Positions 55,496-63,861 of a stretch of DNA of 64,000 nt are shown in pieces. The translations under genes were made by a program, and so were the position numbers. The stretch lies in contig WANR01000018.1 of NCBI GenBank assembly GCA_015521705.1, positions 1 through 64,000 of the forward strand, given 5' to 3'. The notes under the pieces were generated by a model. That model ran no database searches. It saw nothing but the letters and a program-made list of their open reading frames with translations, and was not told the origin of the DNA. The DNA comes from Desulfurococcales archaeon. Lineage in GTDB: Archaea; Thermoproteota; Thermoprotei_A; Sulfolobales; Acidilobaceae. The number at the start of each line of letters is the position of its first letter. Within the stretch, counting starts at the first letter, position 1.

Positions 55496-56014
55496 TTGCT
55501 GCCTGTTTCCAGCTATTTCCCCGGGATGCGCGAGGATAAGATAGGGTGCAACCTATTGGCTTACCGCTACCCTACCAGATCCCGTGAGGAGCGTAGAGAG
55601 GCTTTCAAGGTGGTAATAGATACCAACTTCATAGTACAGCTGGGTGAAGGAAGTATAACCCTAGGCATGCTGGAAGACGCTCTGGTCTCTAGGTATGAAC
55701 TAATAGTACCTGCGAGCGTGTTAGACGAGGCTAGGAGGCTTTTTGGAATGACGGGCAAGACTATTTCCAGAAAGGTAGTCAAAGGGCTGGAGATAATTGA
55801 GAGGAAAGGGTTTAGTATAGCAGAACATTCTAGAAGCCTATCAGCCGATAAGGCAGTCATAGAAGTTGCCTATAGGCTTAAAAAAGATGGAAAGAGGGTG
55901 GTGGTGGCTACTAGCGATAGGGAAGTTAGGAGGGTTTTAAGAAAAATCGGTGTCCCCACAGTTTATCTTAGGGAGAGCAAAGGTCTCCTAGAAGTAGACT
56001 GGCTACCCCCCTAG
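55496..56014 (+). CDS. PIN-domain protein (FCF1/VapC9-like)
   Basis: The PIN core starts at FKVVIDTNFIVQLGEG (first acidic residue in VIDTN), continues with VPASVLDEARRLFGMTGKTI (second acidic) and ends KRVVVATSDREVRRVLRKIGVPTVYLRES (third acidic). The family is a likely metal-dependent RNase, related to FCF1/UTP24 in rRNA processing. The frame opens at TTG 55496 but the domain begins at GTG 55610, so the first 38 residues are doubtful; GAGAGG lies about 10 nt before 55610. Position between aIF2gamma and rpo7 is conserved in crenarchaea. Confidence 0.82.
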   Translation: MLPVSSYFPGMREDKIGCNLLAYRYPTRSREERREAFKVVIDTNFIVQLGEGSITLGMLEDALVSRYELIVPASVLDEARRLFGMTGKTISRKVVKGLEIIERKGFSIAEHSRSLSADKAVIEVAYRLKKDGKRVVVATSDREVRRVLRKIGVPTVYLRESKGLLEVDWLPP

Positions 56015-56046
56015 TCTCGATAAGCCATGTGGCATAATCCTTAAAA

Positions 56047-56073
56047 ACCTGCATAATTCCAATTCATGCAGGT
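56047..56073. promoter_or_regulatory. inverted repeat ACCTGCAT-N11-ATGCAGGT upstream of rpo7
   Basis: Perfect 8-bp arms (56047-56054 and 56066-56073), directly after TTAAAAA (56041-56047), a TATA-like core. Its place between TATA box and expected start of transcription suits a repressor or an RNA hairpin in the leader. Confidence 0.45.
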
Positions 56074-56124
56074 CTAACAGGGTTGTTTAAGACGCCGGCA
56101 TCTATGCAGAGGAGGTGCATTTAG

Positions 56125-56691
56125 TTGTACCTGTTGTACCATATCGAAGAGTGGGTGGGAGTAGATCCTTCACAGGTCTATGAGGGGAAGATTAATGAGG
56201 CTGTGAAAAGAGCTTTAAGGGAGACCCTAGAAGGCCAGGTTGACGAGGAACTTGGCATAATAGTAGCTGTTATAGACGCTGAAGCTATAGGGGAGGGACT
56301 CATATTGCCAGCTTCAGGGGATCCCAATATTTATCTCAGAGTAAGATACACGATACTAGTCTACCAGCCAGTGCTCCTGGAGGTCGTGAAAGGGGTTGTT
56401 AGAGAAGCGAGGGAGCACGGAATCTTCGTAGGCCTAGGGCCCATAGACGGGTTTGTGTTTAAGAACCAGATAATGGATGAACCCGTAGAATATATTCCTG
56501 ACAGGAAAGGGTTCAGAGGGCTAGACTCGGGGAGAATAGTGGAACTAGATGACATAGTTAGGGCTAGGATCGTCCAAATAAGTAAGTTACCGAGGAGAAC
56601 CGTAGGTCTAAGGATAGGTATGACAATGAGGCAGCCATATCTCGGCAAAGAGGAGTGGATAATTGAGCAGGTAAAGAGCCAAGCCACCTAG
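56125..56691 (+). CDS. rpo7: RNA polymerase subunit Rpo7 (RpoE')
   Basis: 188 residues, stalk subunit pairing with Rpo4. N-terminal tip domain (EGKINEAVKRALRETLEGQVDEELGIIVAVIDAEAIGEG) and C-terminal S1 OB-fold (VVREAREHGIFVGLGPIDGFVFKNQIMDEP ... RGLDSGRIVELDDIVRARIVQISKLP...VGLRIGMTMRQPYLGKEEW). TTG 56125 follows GGAGGTG with 8 nt spacing. The usual partner Spt4 (Rpo E'') does not follow; the region turns into non-coding RNA genes. Confidence 0.96.
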   Translation: MYLLYHIEEWVGVDPSQVYEGKINEAVKRALRETLEGQVDEELGIIVAVIDAEAIGEGLILPASGDPNIYLRVRYTILVYQPVLLEVVKGVVREAREHGIFVGLGPIDGFVFKNQIMDEPVEYIPDRKGFRGLDSGRIVELDDIVRARIVQISKLPRRTVGLRIGMTMRQPYLGKEEWIIEQVKSQAT

Positions 56692-56732
56692 TGTTTTAAA
56701 CAATATTAAAACAGTCACCCTGTATACACTAC

Positions 56733-56740
56733 TTTATACT
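56733..56740 (+). promoter_or_regulatory. TATA box of the candidate H/ACA RNA
   Basis: TTTATACT lies 27-34 bases before 56767, where the first hairpin stem begins. It is the only AT-rich core in this GC-rich stretch. Confidence 0.5.
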
Positions 56741-56761
56741 CCTTGAGCCATTCCCCGCCCC

Positions 56762-56942
56762 TAGGTGTTGTTGGTCTCTCCTGAGAGGGGTTGCGCCTTT
56801 GACTAGTGCTTCCCTGCTGCTACCAGCAGTTCCACGCGGGGGCCCAACAGCACAACCCCCACACCCAAGCCTCCCCAGGAAGTTCTCGGGGGCAGGGGCT
56901 AGTCACTGCAAGCCATTACCACCAGGAGTGGGAGAACACAGT
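56762..56942 (+). ncRNA. candidate H/ACA guide RNA with two hairpins
   Basis: Hairpin 1: GTTGTTGG (56767-56774) pairs with CCAACAGC (56844-56851), 8 bp with one T-G pair, and ACA (56852-56854) follows directly. Hairpin 2: GTTCTC (56882-56887) pairs with GAGAAC (56932-56937), ACA (56938-56940) follows directly. In H/ACA RNAs the ACA box sits right after each basal stem. A further stem CTGCTG-CTAC-CAGCAG (56814-56829) lies inside hairpin 1. The region is GC-rich against its neighbours and has a TATA box 27 bases upstream. Target uridines were not identified; kink-turns were not clearly located. Confidence 0.5.
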
Positions 56943-57068
56943 AAAAACCCGCTAAAACTATCGTTCCAGAGACTGTCGACTACTATAATAGGTTTTTGGA
57001 GCAAAACGTTAATAGTCGGTGAAACAGTGCTGATAGGAACCTGCACGCAGTATCATGGTAAAGAGAGC

Positions 57069-57392
57069 GGTGCGGACCCCCTGACAAGCGCTGGTAGCCT
57101 AGCTGGCCCACAGGCAGGCTCCCCCTGTGCCCCTGCGAACGCGGAGCGTCCGGGGATAGGTTGCTCCCTTCCGGGCCTGGCCAGGTTTCCCCGGCTAAGC
57201 GGGTTGGCTCCCGCTCTCCAGCGGGGCCACCCACTCCGCCCGCCCCGCAGGGCAGGGCTCATGGCCTGGCACCCCCTGTGGGCCAGCTAGGCCCCATAAA
57301 CGCCTGCCAGGGGTTACTGGCCCCTGCGTGACGCCTTCAGGCGCCCCTATACGGGGCGGGGGGACGGCGAGACCCCCGGCCCTCCCCGCACC
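57069..57392 (-). ncRNA. signal recognition particle RNA (archaeal 7S RNA)
   Basis: On the minus strand the universal helix 8 motif CCAGGCCCGGAAGGGAGCAA occurs at 57161-57180 with its GGAA tetraloop (57169-57172). The ends close helix 1: GGTGCGG (57386-57392) pairs with CCGCACC (57069-57075). The length of about 324 nt, extreme GC content and GC-rich domain pairs agree with archaeal SRP RNA. It binds SRP19 and SRP54 and targets secretory proteins to the translocase, whose Sec61-beta gene is at 3332. An ATAATACTT TATA element is at -26 to -34. Confidence 0.95.
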
Positions 57393-57396
57393 ATTG

Positions 57397-57426
57397 ATAA
57401 TACTTAAGCCCTTCTGAAAGTATTAT
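57397..57426. promoter_or_regulatory. symmetric divergent promoter: ATAATACTT-N12-AAGTATTAT
   Basis: A perfect 9-bp inverted repeat. On the minus strand the arm 57418-57426 reads ATAATACTT 26-34 bases before the SRP RNA 5' end. On the plus strand the arm 57397-57405 reads ATAATACTT about 40 bases before the DUF131 gene start. The same TATA element is used in both directions. Confidence 0.6.
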
Positions 57427-57442
57427 CTGTAATGGGGATAGT

Positions 57443-57712
57443 GTGATGGTGGACGGGTCACAACTAACAATAGTAGGAATAGCTCTTATCGTTGTAGGAG
57501 TTCTCCTGGTCTTTATAGGAGTCTTATCCTCCGCACTTGGTGCAGCTAAGAGTAAGGGGGCTGTAGAGGCTGGAGGGGCTGTGATAATAGGCCCCTTCCC
57601 TCTTATCTTTGGTACTAGTTCAAGAGCGGCCCTAGCCGCTTCCATAATAGCTTTAATAATACTGGTGATCTCGCTGGTATTCATTTTATTATCGAGGAAA
57701 TTAGCTGCGTGA
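57443..57712 (+). CDS. DUF131 family small membrane protein (TIGR00304-like)
   Basis: 89 residues with two hydrophobic helices (LTIVGIALIVVGVLLVFIGVLSSAL and AALAASIIALIILVISLVFILLS) around the loop GAVEAGGAVIIGPFPLIFGTSS, whose GxxxIGPfPxIFGt motif marks DUF131/TIGR00304 proteins. Function unknown. GTG 57443 or ATG 57446 as start. It is divergent from the SRP RNA gene and shares its promoter region. Confidence 0.82.
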   Translation: MMVDGSQLTIVGIALIVVGVLLVFIGVLSSALGAAKSKGAVEAGGAVIIGPFPLIFGTSSRAALAASIIALIILVISLVFILLSRKLAA

Positions 57713-57831
57713 ATAAATACATACTCTCCACAAATCCAGGCGCCAGAGTTTCAGAATGCCTACCCTATCTACACTCTATCTAGCAATAGCTATGAATGAT
57801 CCCTTAAATAGTTGTAAATTATTAGTTGCTA

Positions 57832-58023
57832 TTATTTGTTGGAATCTGTATCTCTTAAAAGGTCTGCAAACTCTTCTACAGCCTTTTCATATCTCGACTT
57901 TATTATAGCCTTGTACTTCTCTTTTAGCCTATAAAGCTCAGCTTCTCTTTCCTTTAACTTGTTTTCCCCAGCTTTTCTCAGCCTTTCTATGAGAGTCTCC
58001 TGTAGCGTCTCCATGGCATCCAT
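57832..58023 (-). CDS. small coiled-coil protein
   Basis: 63 residues, almost entirely one charged heptad helix: LQETLIERLRKAGENKLKEREAELYRLKEKYKAIIKSRYEKAVEEFADLLRD. It resembles the N-terminal stalk of A-type ATPase subunit E, but no other subunit lies nearby. It follows the giant surface protein by 72 bases in the same direction and may be in its operon. Function not assigned. Confidence 0.55.
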   Translation of the reverse strand: MDAMETLQETLIERLRKAGENKLKEREAELYRLKEKYKAIIKSRYEKAVEEFADLLRDTDSNK

Positions 58024-58095
58024 GGCCGCCTACCCTAGTCCTTTACAGGCGTTGGCTTTTTAATTAAAAGTTTGTGTTTTGCCTATTAAAAGATC

Positions 58096-61000
58096 CTAGA
58101 AGTATTCTTCCTCAAGGATTTTTTCAGCTATTCTGCCTCTAACGCTGTATAAGATTGCCCCTATAATGACTAGGCCTGCGGCTCCCACTATTAGTGGGAG
58201 GTACCTCTTTATGATGGTCATTAGCGTGGGATCCAATGCTATAGTAGTGACGCCTGATTCGGGGAGCGTTATAGCTATCGATGTCTCTTCGAACCCCTGT
58301 TTTTTAACGGTCACTGTATAGGTTCCGTACTTAGCCTTATACTTGAAAACTCCCTGCGAGTCGGTATATCCAGCAGCTATGGGGAAACCTCTAGGGCCTA
58401 TTATCTGGACCAGGGCGTTTGCCGCTGGCTCTCCTCTATCATCGACGACTATAACTGACGCGTCGAATATTCTAGGCTCGAGATTGAGGGTTACGTTCAA
58501 TGGACCTTTGACAGAGAACACGGCCTTTCTAGGGATCTTATAGATCTCGCTTCCCTCGACGAGAGTTAGGGAGGCTTCATAGGTTCCGGGAGGCAGTAGT
58601 ATTTCTGTCTCGCCTTCTACCAGTACAGAGCGAGGGAAGCCTAGCTCAGCCGATCCTGGCTCTCTTCGAGCAAATTCTATCCTATATAACCCCTTAGCCT
58701 TTTCCTTTGTATCAGATTCTAGCAGTATAATGGACACGTTGTACTCTTTGAAAGGCAGTGTTATAGTTGTCTGGTTGAATCCTTTCTCTGTGACTTCCAG
58801 GACTGTGAAAGCCTGTGCATAGACGCTATCCGCAGGCGGGGTTACTTCAACATAGTAAACGCCCAATCTGAGCCTGTCAGCCTCTACTATTCCCTCTTTT
58901 GAGGTAAACTCTAGGGTAAGGGGTAGCTCTCTGTGGGCCAGTTTAACCTTTATCCCGCTCAGGGAGACAATGCTTCCATCAATATCAACGAAGTTAATGG
59001 CTGCGCCCACCATTACCGGAGGTTGTAGTATCGATATAGTCGTGGATCCTGTCAGGTTGAATCGTGTAACCGCCTCCTCGTACCCGTTGGCACTAGTTAT
59101 TACTGTATAGATCCCTGGGGGGAGCTCTAGCCTGGCTCTTCCGTCAATAGCGGTCTCCCTGGCCGTCAGCAAGCCTAGAGGACCATTATACGAGATTAGT
59201 ACAAGTGCCTGGTCTATTGGGGTCTTAAACTCTGAGTCCAGGATCTCTAGTTCCAGAACTTTGGGATCAACGGTTACTTCAACCATGTAAAGCGTCTCGC
59301 CTGGTGATACTCTCAGAAGCGTTGCCTGCGACGTTATGTTTAGGCTCTCCTCTATATAGGTTATCGTGTAAGTGCCTGGCCTAAGGCTCGCGGAGGCGCG
59401 TCCTTCAACTATTTCAACCCTGATAACGGGCTCCTTTAGTGGCAGGTCTAGGTATCTGAGCACGAGCTCGCCCCACAACACGCTACCAGTAGAACCTGAA
59501 ACCAGTGCATTAACCTGGATTGACACGTTAAGCCTTATGGGTTCAAGCTCCACTTCTATATCAAGCGGGCCAAACACCGTGGTGTTGATCCTTGCCTCTC
59601 TGTAACCCTCCCTAGAAGCCAGCACTACGTAGCTACCAGTTGGTAGTAGTATCTGGCTACCCGGGGTGTATTCCAGCACTATCCCAGTCTTGGCCCCGTT
59701 AAACCTCACTATAGACAGCGTAGCCTTATCGAGCACCTGGCTTCCCGCCTCCAGCTCTTTGTCTAGAACCATGAAGGTTACAGGGTTGGTTAGGGGTCTA
59801 GCTGCCAGGAGAATTGTAGCTGAGGGCCCTGTTACCCCAGCCACTACCTCGCTTGGTTCAAAGCCCGGGAAGTCTACCCTAACCGTGTACGTGCCGGACC
59901 TTATCGACCCTATGGATGCCACACCGTTCTCGTCGGTGAACGAAACTATTGCAGGAGCCCCCGCGGCTATGAGTACGGGGTCTGAGGGTTCCAGGACTAT
60001 TTTAGCCCTTCGTAGAGGAGTCTCGGGGAGAGCTATTTGCTCTCCTTCATAGTTTATGAACGCCTCTCTGATACTAGCTATTACATTGACGAATGTTCTC
60101 TGGGGTTCGAGCCCTGCAACAATCCTTGTTTCCGTGCTAGGAGGCATGTCGGCTTCCAGGGTCAAGGGCTTGTACCTTTCGGGGATAACTATTGTTAACC
60201 TATAAACGCCGGCTGGTAGTAGCATCGTCTTAGTAGAGGAGTTTCCTAGGCTGGTCGAGAGCGTTTTCTGGGTTCCAGGATATACCCTCTCGACGAATAC
60301 CGTGGCCCCTGGTATAGGGTTTCTAGTCTCCGCGTCTAGGACTAGGAAAGACGCGTTAATATAGAAGGGTTCTAGCCTGATGTCTATGCTTCTAGTGACC
60401 TCGGTAACGCTAGCGACGAGCAGTTTGGGTTTCAGGTAGCCGTGTTCTATCGTGATATTATAGGATCCAAGCCTCATTACTGTGGTCGCTTCCCCGTTAC
60501 TGCCAGTTATGAGGACGATCTCCTCCAAAGGTATCTCAGGCTCTATTATTACAGCCCTAATGATGGCTCCTTCAACGGGGCCTGAAGCTATGCCTGTTAC
60601 CGGATCGTTTATCTCGACCTTGAACGTGACACTCACTTTCACAGGGTCTATGGTTTCGCTGATCGTTTCCTGGCCGGAGTCTATGCTAGCGTATATTGTC
60701 TCGGGATAGTAGCGTGGGGCCGTGACGTCTATTCTATAGTCGCCGAAGGGCAGTAGTATGCCATTAATAGCCTCCTCCAGGGTCTTTGTAGTTGATGATG
60801 ACCAGGGGCCCCCTAGATACGTGAGTGAAAGGACGGCCCCAGACGGTAGGAGCCCTTTGATCTCCGAATCTTCTATGATAAATGAGACATTAGAGTATCT
60901 GGGCCTGAAGGCTAGCAGGTAGTCGCCGTCACGGTCAACTATGAAGGGTTTTGAAGCGTTCCCTGTGACCCAGTGGTCTAGGTATAACGCGTAGATACCG

Positions 61001-63861
61001 TACCTGAGGAGCAGAGTTACCTCGCCGTTCTCATCCAATGTTAGAGTGGTGTTCCAGCCTATGGGCGGGTCTGCTAGTGCGAGTTTCACGATGGCGTTTG
61101 AGAGGGGGCCGTTTGCGAGGCCGGCTATTGGATCGTTTAGGTTGACTTTCAGGATTACTGCATACCTCTTGGGTGGCGCCTCAATAGTTATATCGACTTG
61201 CCTGTCTATGAACACGGTCAGCGAGGAATCCTCGTAGTTCTCGGAGGAGACACGCAGCAGGAAGAGGCCCCAGGGTAGCTTGAGCGTTATAAGGCCTTCA
61301 GGGAGGGTGACATTGACGCTTCTCCCATTATCAAGGAGCGTTATGGTTAGTATAGAGCCTTTAACGTAGTAGACTATCCCCGCGGCGGCAGCCTCCGAGT
61401 CTACGACGCTTATGGTTGTAGTATATACTACGGGTTGGAGTTCAACCTCAACCCTGGCTGAGTCAAAGTAGTCTATGGATGCTTCTCCTTTCTTGAAGTG
61501 TAGAAGCCTAACACTCACATCGTATGCTACACCGTCCCAAGCTACAAACCTGGCGGTCCCATTATCGCCTGTAATAGATGATATGGGGAGAGGGCGGGCA
61601 CTATAAGGTAACGCCTGCGACTGGCCAGCCGGCGTCAGAGACACGTTAGCCCCCGGCCGGGGCCCTGCTAGTAGCATGTTGGCGTATTTACCTGACTCTA
61701 CATCGCTCTCTAAGGGCGTGAAGGCATATACCTCCAGTTCTCTAAGCATAATGGAGGCTGTGTACGTTGTTGAGGGGAAGGAGACTGTGACACTAGGGTA
61801 TTCCGCGGAGCCTAGACCAGGCAATTCTACCAGCAGCCTGTGAGCCCCCTCTGGGACAAAGAGAACTTCCTGGCCTATGATAGCCTGTGCCCTAGCGTCT
61901 CCCTCGGGGCCTATTATTAGCGCCTTAGAGCCCTCAGGCGTTTCTATCTTATACGTGTCCCCTTCCAGGCTCTTAACTATAGGCTCAACATTGACTTCTA
62001 GTGGAACGTATGTTCTTAAGTTATGGTAGAAGACTATCATGAAGCCTTCGCCGGAGAAGTATATAGCCTTAGACGAATCTGCAAAGGCTATTTCCAGGCT
62101 GGCTAGGTTGAGCTGTATAGATGGGAAGTCCTTTATGCCCCGCCAGAGGGGCCTCCACGAGTCCAAGTCGACTAGTTGTATGGAACCGTCGGCAGCTGTA
62201 GCTAATAGCAGGCTACCTCCAGGTAGTAAGCTCAGGGAAGAAACGTCGGCCGTCGACACTTGTAGGGATCGTGAAGCTATATACCTCGCCGTTCCAGATC
62301 CTCTGTCATAGACCCACGTAAGCTCTACAAGCCTGCCATTAGAGGTTCCAACATATACTCTTGAAGCGTCAGGGGCTACTGCCACGCTTGTCGGGTTTGA
62401 CTCCAGTATAATAGCCTCTAAAACACCGTACTCCGTCTTCTCTGGAAAGTCGAGGATGTTGAATGAAGAGTCTAGCAGGTAGACTAAGAGGGCTCTCCCC
62501 ACGCCTATTACTAACATGTAGGTAGCATCTCTAGGCCAGCCAGTAGGCGTAGACGACGGTTTCAAGAGCAGGGCCAATGGGGGGTCGTCTATGCCTGCTA
62601 CTCCTATATCTGGCTCTACAGGGAAGGGTACTTGCACAAGCACCACGCTAGAGCCTAGGTCTAGGCTCTCGGGCACGCCTGAGGTGTCCACCAGGAATAG
62701 CGTGTCCAGAGATGCCCTATTTATGGTTCTTGGGTCTATCCCTGTTATAGAATAGCATTCTTCTAGGTTGCCTGCTAATGGTTGGAGAACCAGTAGAGCC
62801 TCGGACTCGCTGCCAGGGCTTAGTGATAGCGTCTTATTGGCGTAGTAACACGCTTCGTCGACTATGTTGCCTGTGAACCTGTCTATGACCTTGACCTCGA
62901 AAAATGCGTGCACTACGTAGCTTGAGGCGTGTATCCCTGCTAAGAAGAAACTACTAGTATTAGCTTCCTCTACAGTATCTAGGAAATAAGCTGCATTGGC
63001 CCTAGGGAGCACCAGGGCATAGACCAGAGTTTTCACAGTCCTGTAAATGTCGTCTTCCTCTGTGCCAGGCACGGCTGGCTGTAAGAAGCCGCTCCTGTTA
63101 TAGTAGAATGAAAGTGTTAGGTTGGCGAAAATACCCTCAGGGTACTCGGTGGGATTAACTAGTAGCTTCGAAGAATTCACTATGTATGATGACCATCCAG
63201 CCAGCTCAACCACAGGCCTAAACCAAGAGATGCGTGCACCACTTATACCGCTCAGCGCTTCGTCGCCGACGTTGGGTCCTATCACTGCCCAATACTTCTG
63301 GGGAACCCTGAACAGGTACAGGTTGCCCTCAGAGTCGAGAGCTGCTGCTACCAGGCTATTACCGCTCTGGCCGAGGGCTACGTCTGTAACCTCTAGGCCG
63401 CTCGAGGTGAAATACTCTATGATATTCGTGGATGCGCGGGGATCCACTATAATTACCTCGCCGCTAGTGGATCCTACGACGATCTTCTGGGGCGAGGGAA
63501 ATGAGTCACCGCTCATTACTATGCCATCGCCTATGAGGGATCGTGTCCAAAGGGCTTGCATAGATGCCAGATCCAGGGCAACAACGTATCCGGGCCCTGA
63601 AAGGAGAGCTGCGCCCAGGTCTTCTATATAGGTGACTGAGGAGACTTGGAGGTTCTCAAAGCCCACCTTATAGGCTCCATAAATGTTAGTAGGCTCCACC
63701 ACTATGGGGGGGAACGCTTCTTCCTGGGCAACAGCCTGCAGGGCTGATGCTGTTGTTAGGGCTACAAAAAGTATAACTGGAAACAGGTATCTCGGATAGA
63801 GAAGCAAATATGCTAGTCCTGCCAGGAGACCGCTCCTGAAATCTGTGGAACCACTAGCCAC
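58096..63861 (-). CDS. giant membrane-anchored surface protein with beta-propeller and carboxypeptidase-regulatory-like repeats
   Basis: 1921 residues. Signal or anchor helix YPRYLFPVILFVALTTASALQAVAQEE (about 22-49); a propeller-like first part (to about 640) with repeats such as VVALDLASMQALW, IVDPRAS, VYVGTSNGRLVEL and IQLVDLDSWRPLW; then from about 800 to 1870 some ten domains of about 90 residues of the kind VVDDRGEPAANALVQIIGP...GYTDSQGVFKYKAKYGTYTVTVKKQGFEE, that is carboxypeptidase regulatory-like/Ig-like folds; a C-terminal helix LPLIVGAAGLVIIGAILYSV and a short cytosolic tail. Many N-x-S/T sequons. A pair of domains near 904 and 1080 is clearly duplicated (NDPIAGLANGPLSNA / NDPVTGIASGPVEGA). 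Start GTG 63861. Confidence 0.8.
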   Translation of the reverse strand: MASGSTDFRSGLLAGLAYLLLYPRYLFPVILFVALTTASALQAVAQEEAFPPIVVEPTNIYGAYKVGFENLQVSSVTYIEDLGAALLSGPGYVVALDLASMQALWTRSLIGDGIVMSGDSFPSPQKIVVGSTSGEVIIVDPRASTNIIEYFTSSGLEVTDVALGQSGNSLVAAALDSEGNLYLFRVPQKYWAVIGPNVGDEALSGISGARISWFRPVVELAGWSSYIVNSSKLLVNPTEYPEGIFANLTLSFYYNRSGFLQPAVPGTEEDDIYRTVKTLVYALVLPRANAAYFLDTVEEANTSSFFLAGIHASSYVVHAFFEVKVIDRFTGNIVDEACYYANKTLSLSPGSESEALLVLQPLAGNLEECYSITGIDPRTINRASLDTLFLVDTSGVPESLDLGSSVVLVQVPFPVEPDIGVAGIDDPPLALLLKPSSTPTGWPRDATYMLVIGVGRALLVYLLDSSFNILDFPEKTEYGVLEAIILESNPTSVAVAPDASRVYVGTSNGRLVELTWVYDRGSGTARYIASRSLQVSTADVSSLSLLPGGSLLLATAADGSIQLVDLDSWRPLWRGIKDFPSIQLNLASLEIAFADSSKAIYFSGEGFMIVFYHNLRTYVPLEVNVEPIVKSLEGDTYKIETPEGSKALIIGPEGDARAQAIIGQEVLFVPEGAHRLLVELPGLGSAEYPSVTVSFPSTTYTASIMLRELEVYAFTPLESDVESGKYANMLLAGPRPGANVSLTPAGQSQALPYSARPLPISSITGDNGTARFVAWDGVAYDVSVRLLHFKKGEASIDYFDSARVEVELQPVVYTTTISVVDSEAAAAGIVYYVKGSILTITLLDNGRSVNVTLPEGLITLKLPWGLFLLRVSSENYEDSSLTVFIDRQVDITIEAPPKRYAVILKVNLNDPIAGLANGPLSNAIVKLALADPPIGWNTTLTLDENGEVTLLLRYGIYALYLDHWVTGNASKPFIVDRDGDYLLAFRPRYSNVSFIIEDSEIKGLLPSGAVLSLTYLGGPWSSSTTKTLEEAINGILLPFGDYRIDVTAPRYYPETIYASIDSGQETISETIDPVKVSVTFKVEINDPVTGIASGPVEGAIIRAVIIEPEIPLEEIVLITGSNGEATTVMRLGSYNITIEHGYLKPKLLVASVTEVTRSIDIRLEPFYINASFLVLDAETRNPIPGATVFVERVYPGTQKTLSTSLGNSSTKTMLLPAGVYRLTIVIPERYKPLTLEADMPPSTETRIVAGLEPQRTFVNVIASIREAFINYEGEQIALPETPLRRAKIVLEPSDPVLIAAGAPAIVSFTDENGVASIGSIRSGTYTVRVDFPGFEPSEVVAGVTGPSATILLAARPLTNPVTFMVLDKELEAGSQVLDKATLSIVRFNGAKTGIVLEYTPGSQILLPTGSYVVLASREGYREARINTTVFGPLDIEVELEPIRLNVSIQVNALVSGSTGSVLWGELVLRYLDLPLKEPVIRVEIVEGRASASLRPGTYTITYIEESLNITSQATLLRVSPGETLYMVEVTVDPKVLELEILDSEFKTPIDQALVLISYNGPLGLLTARETAIDGRARLELPPGIYTVITSANGYEEAVTRFNLTGSTTISILQPPVMVGAAINFVDIDGSIVSLSGIKVKLAHRELPLTLEFTSKEGIVEADRLRLGVYYVEVTPPADSVYAQAFTVLEVTEKGFNQTTITLPFKEYNVSIILLESDTKEKAKGLYRIEFARREPGSAELGFPRSVLVEGETEILLPPGTYEASLTLVEGSEIYKIPRKAVFSVKGPLNVTLNLEPRIFDASVIVVDDRGEPAANALVQIIGPRGFPIAAGYTDSQGVFKYKAKYGTYTVTVKKQGFEETSIAITLPESGVTTIALDPTLMTIIKRYLPLIVGAAGLVIIGAILYSVRGRIAEKILEEEYF

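Noticed and set aside
56799-57290. 163-codon frame over the RNA island
   Set aside because: Pro/Gly-rich translation of GC-rich structured RNA genes, including the opposite strand of the SRP RNA.
60105-60125. GGGGTTCGAGCCC, resembling a tRNA T arm
   Set aside because: Part of the giant surface protein gene; no cloverleaf around it.
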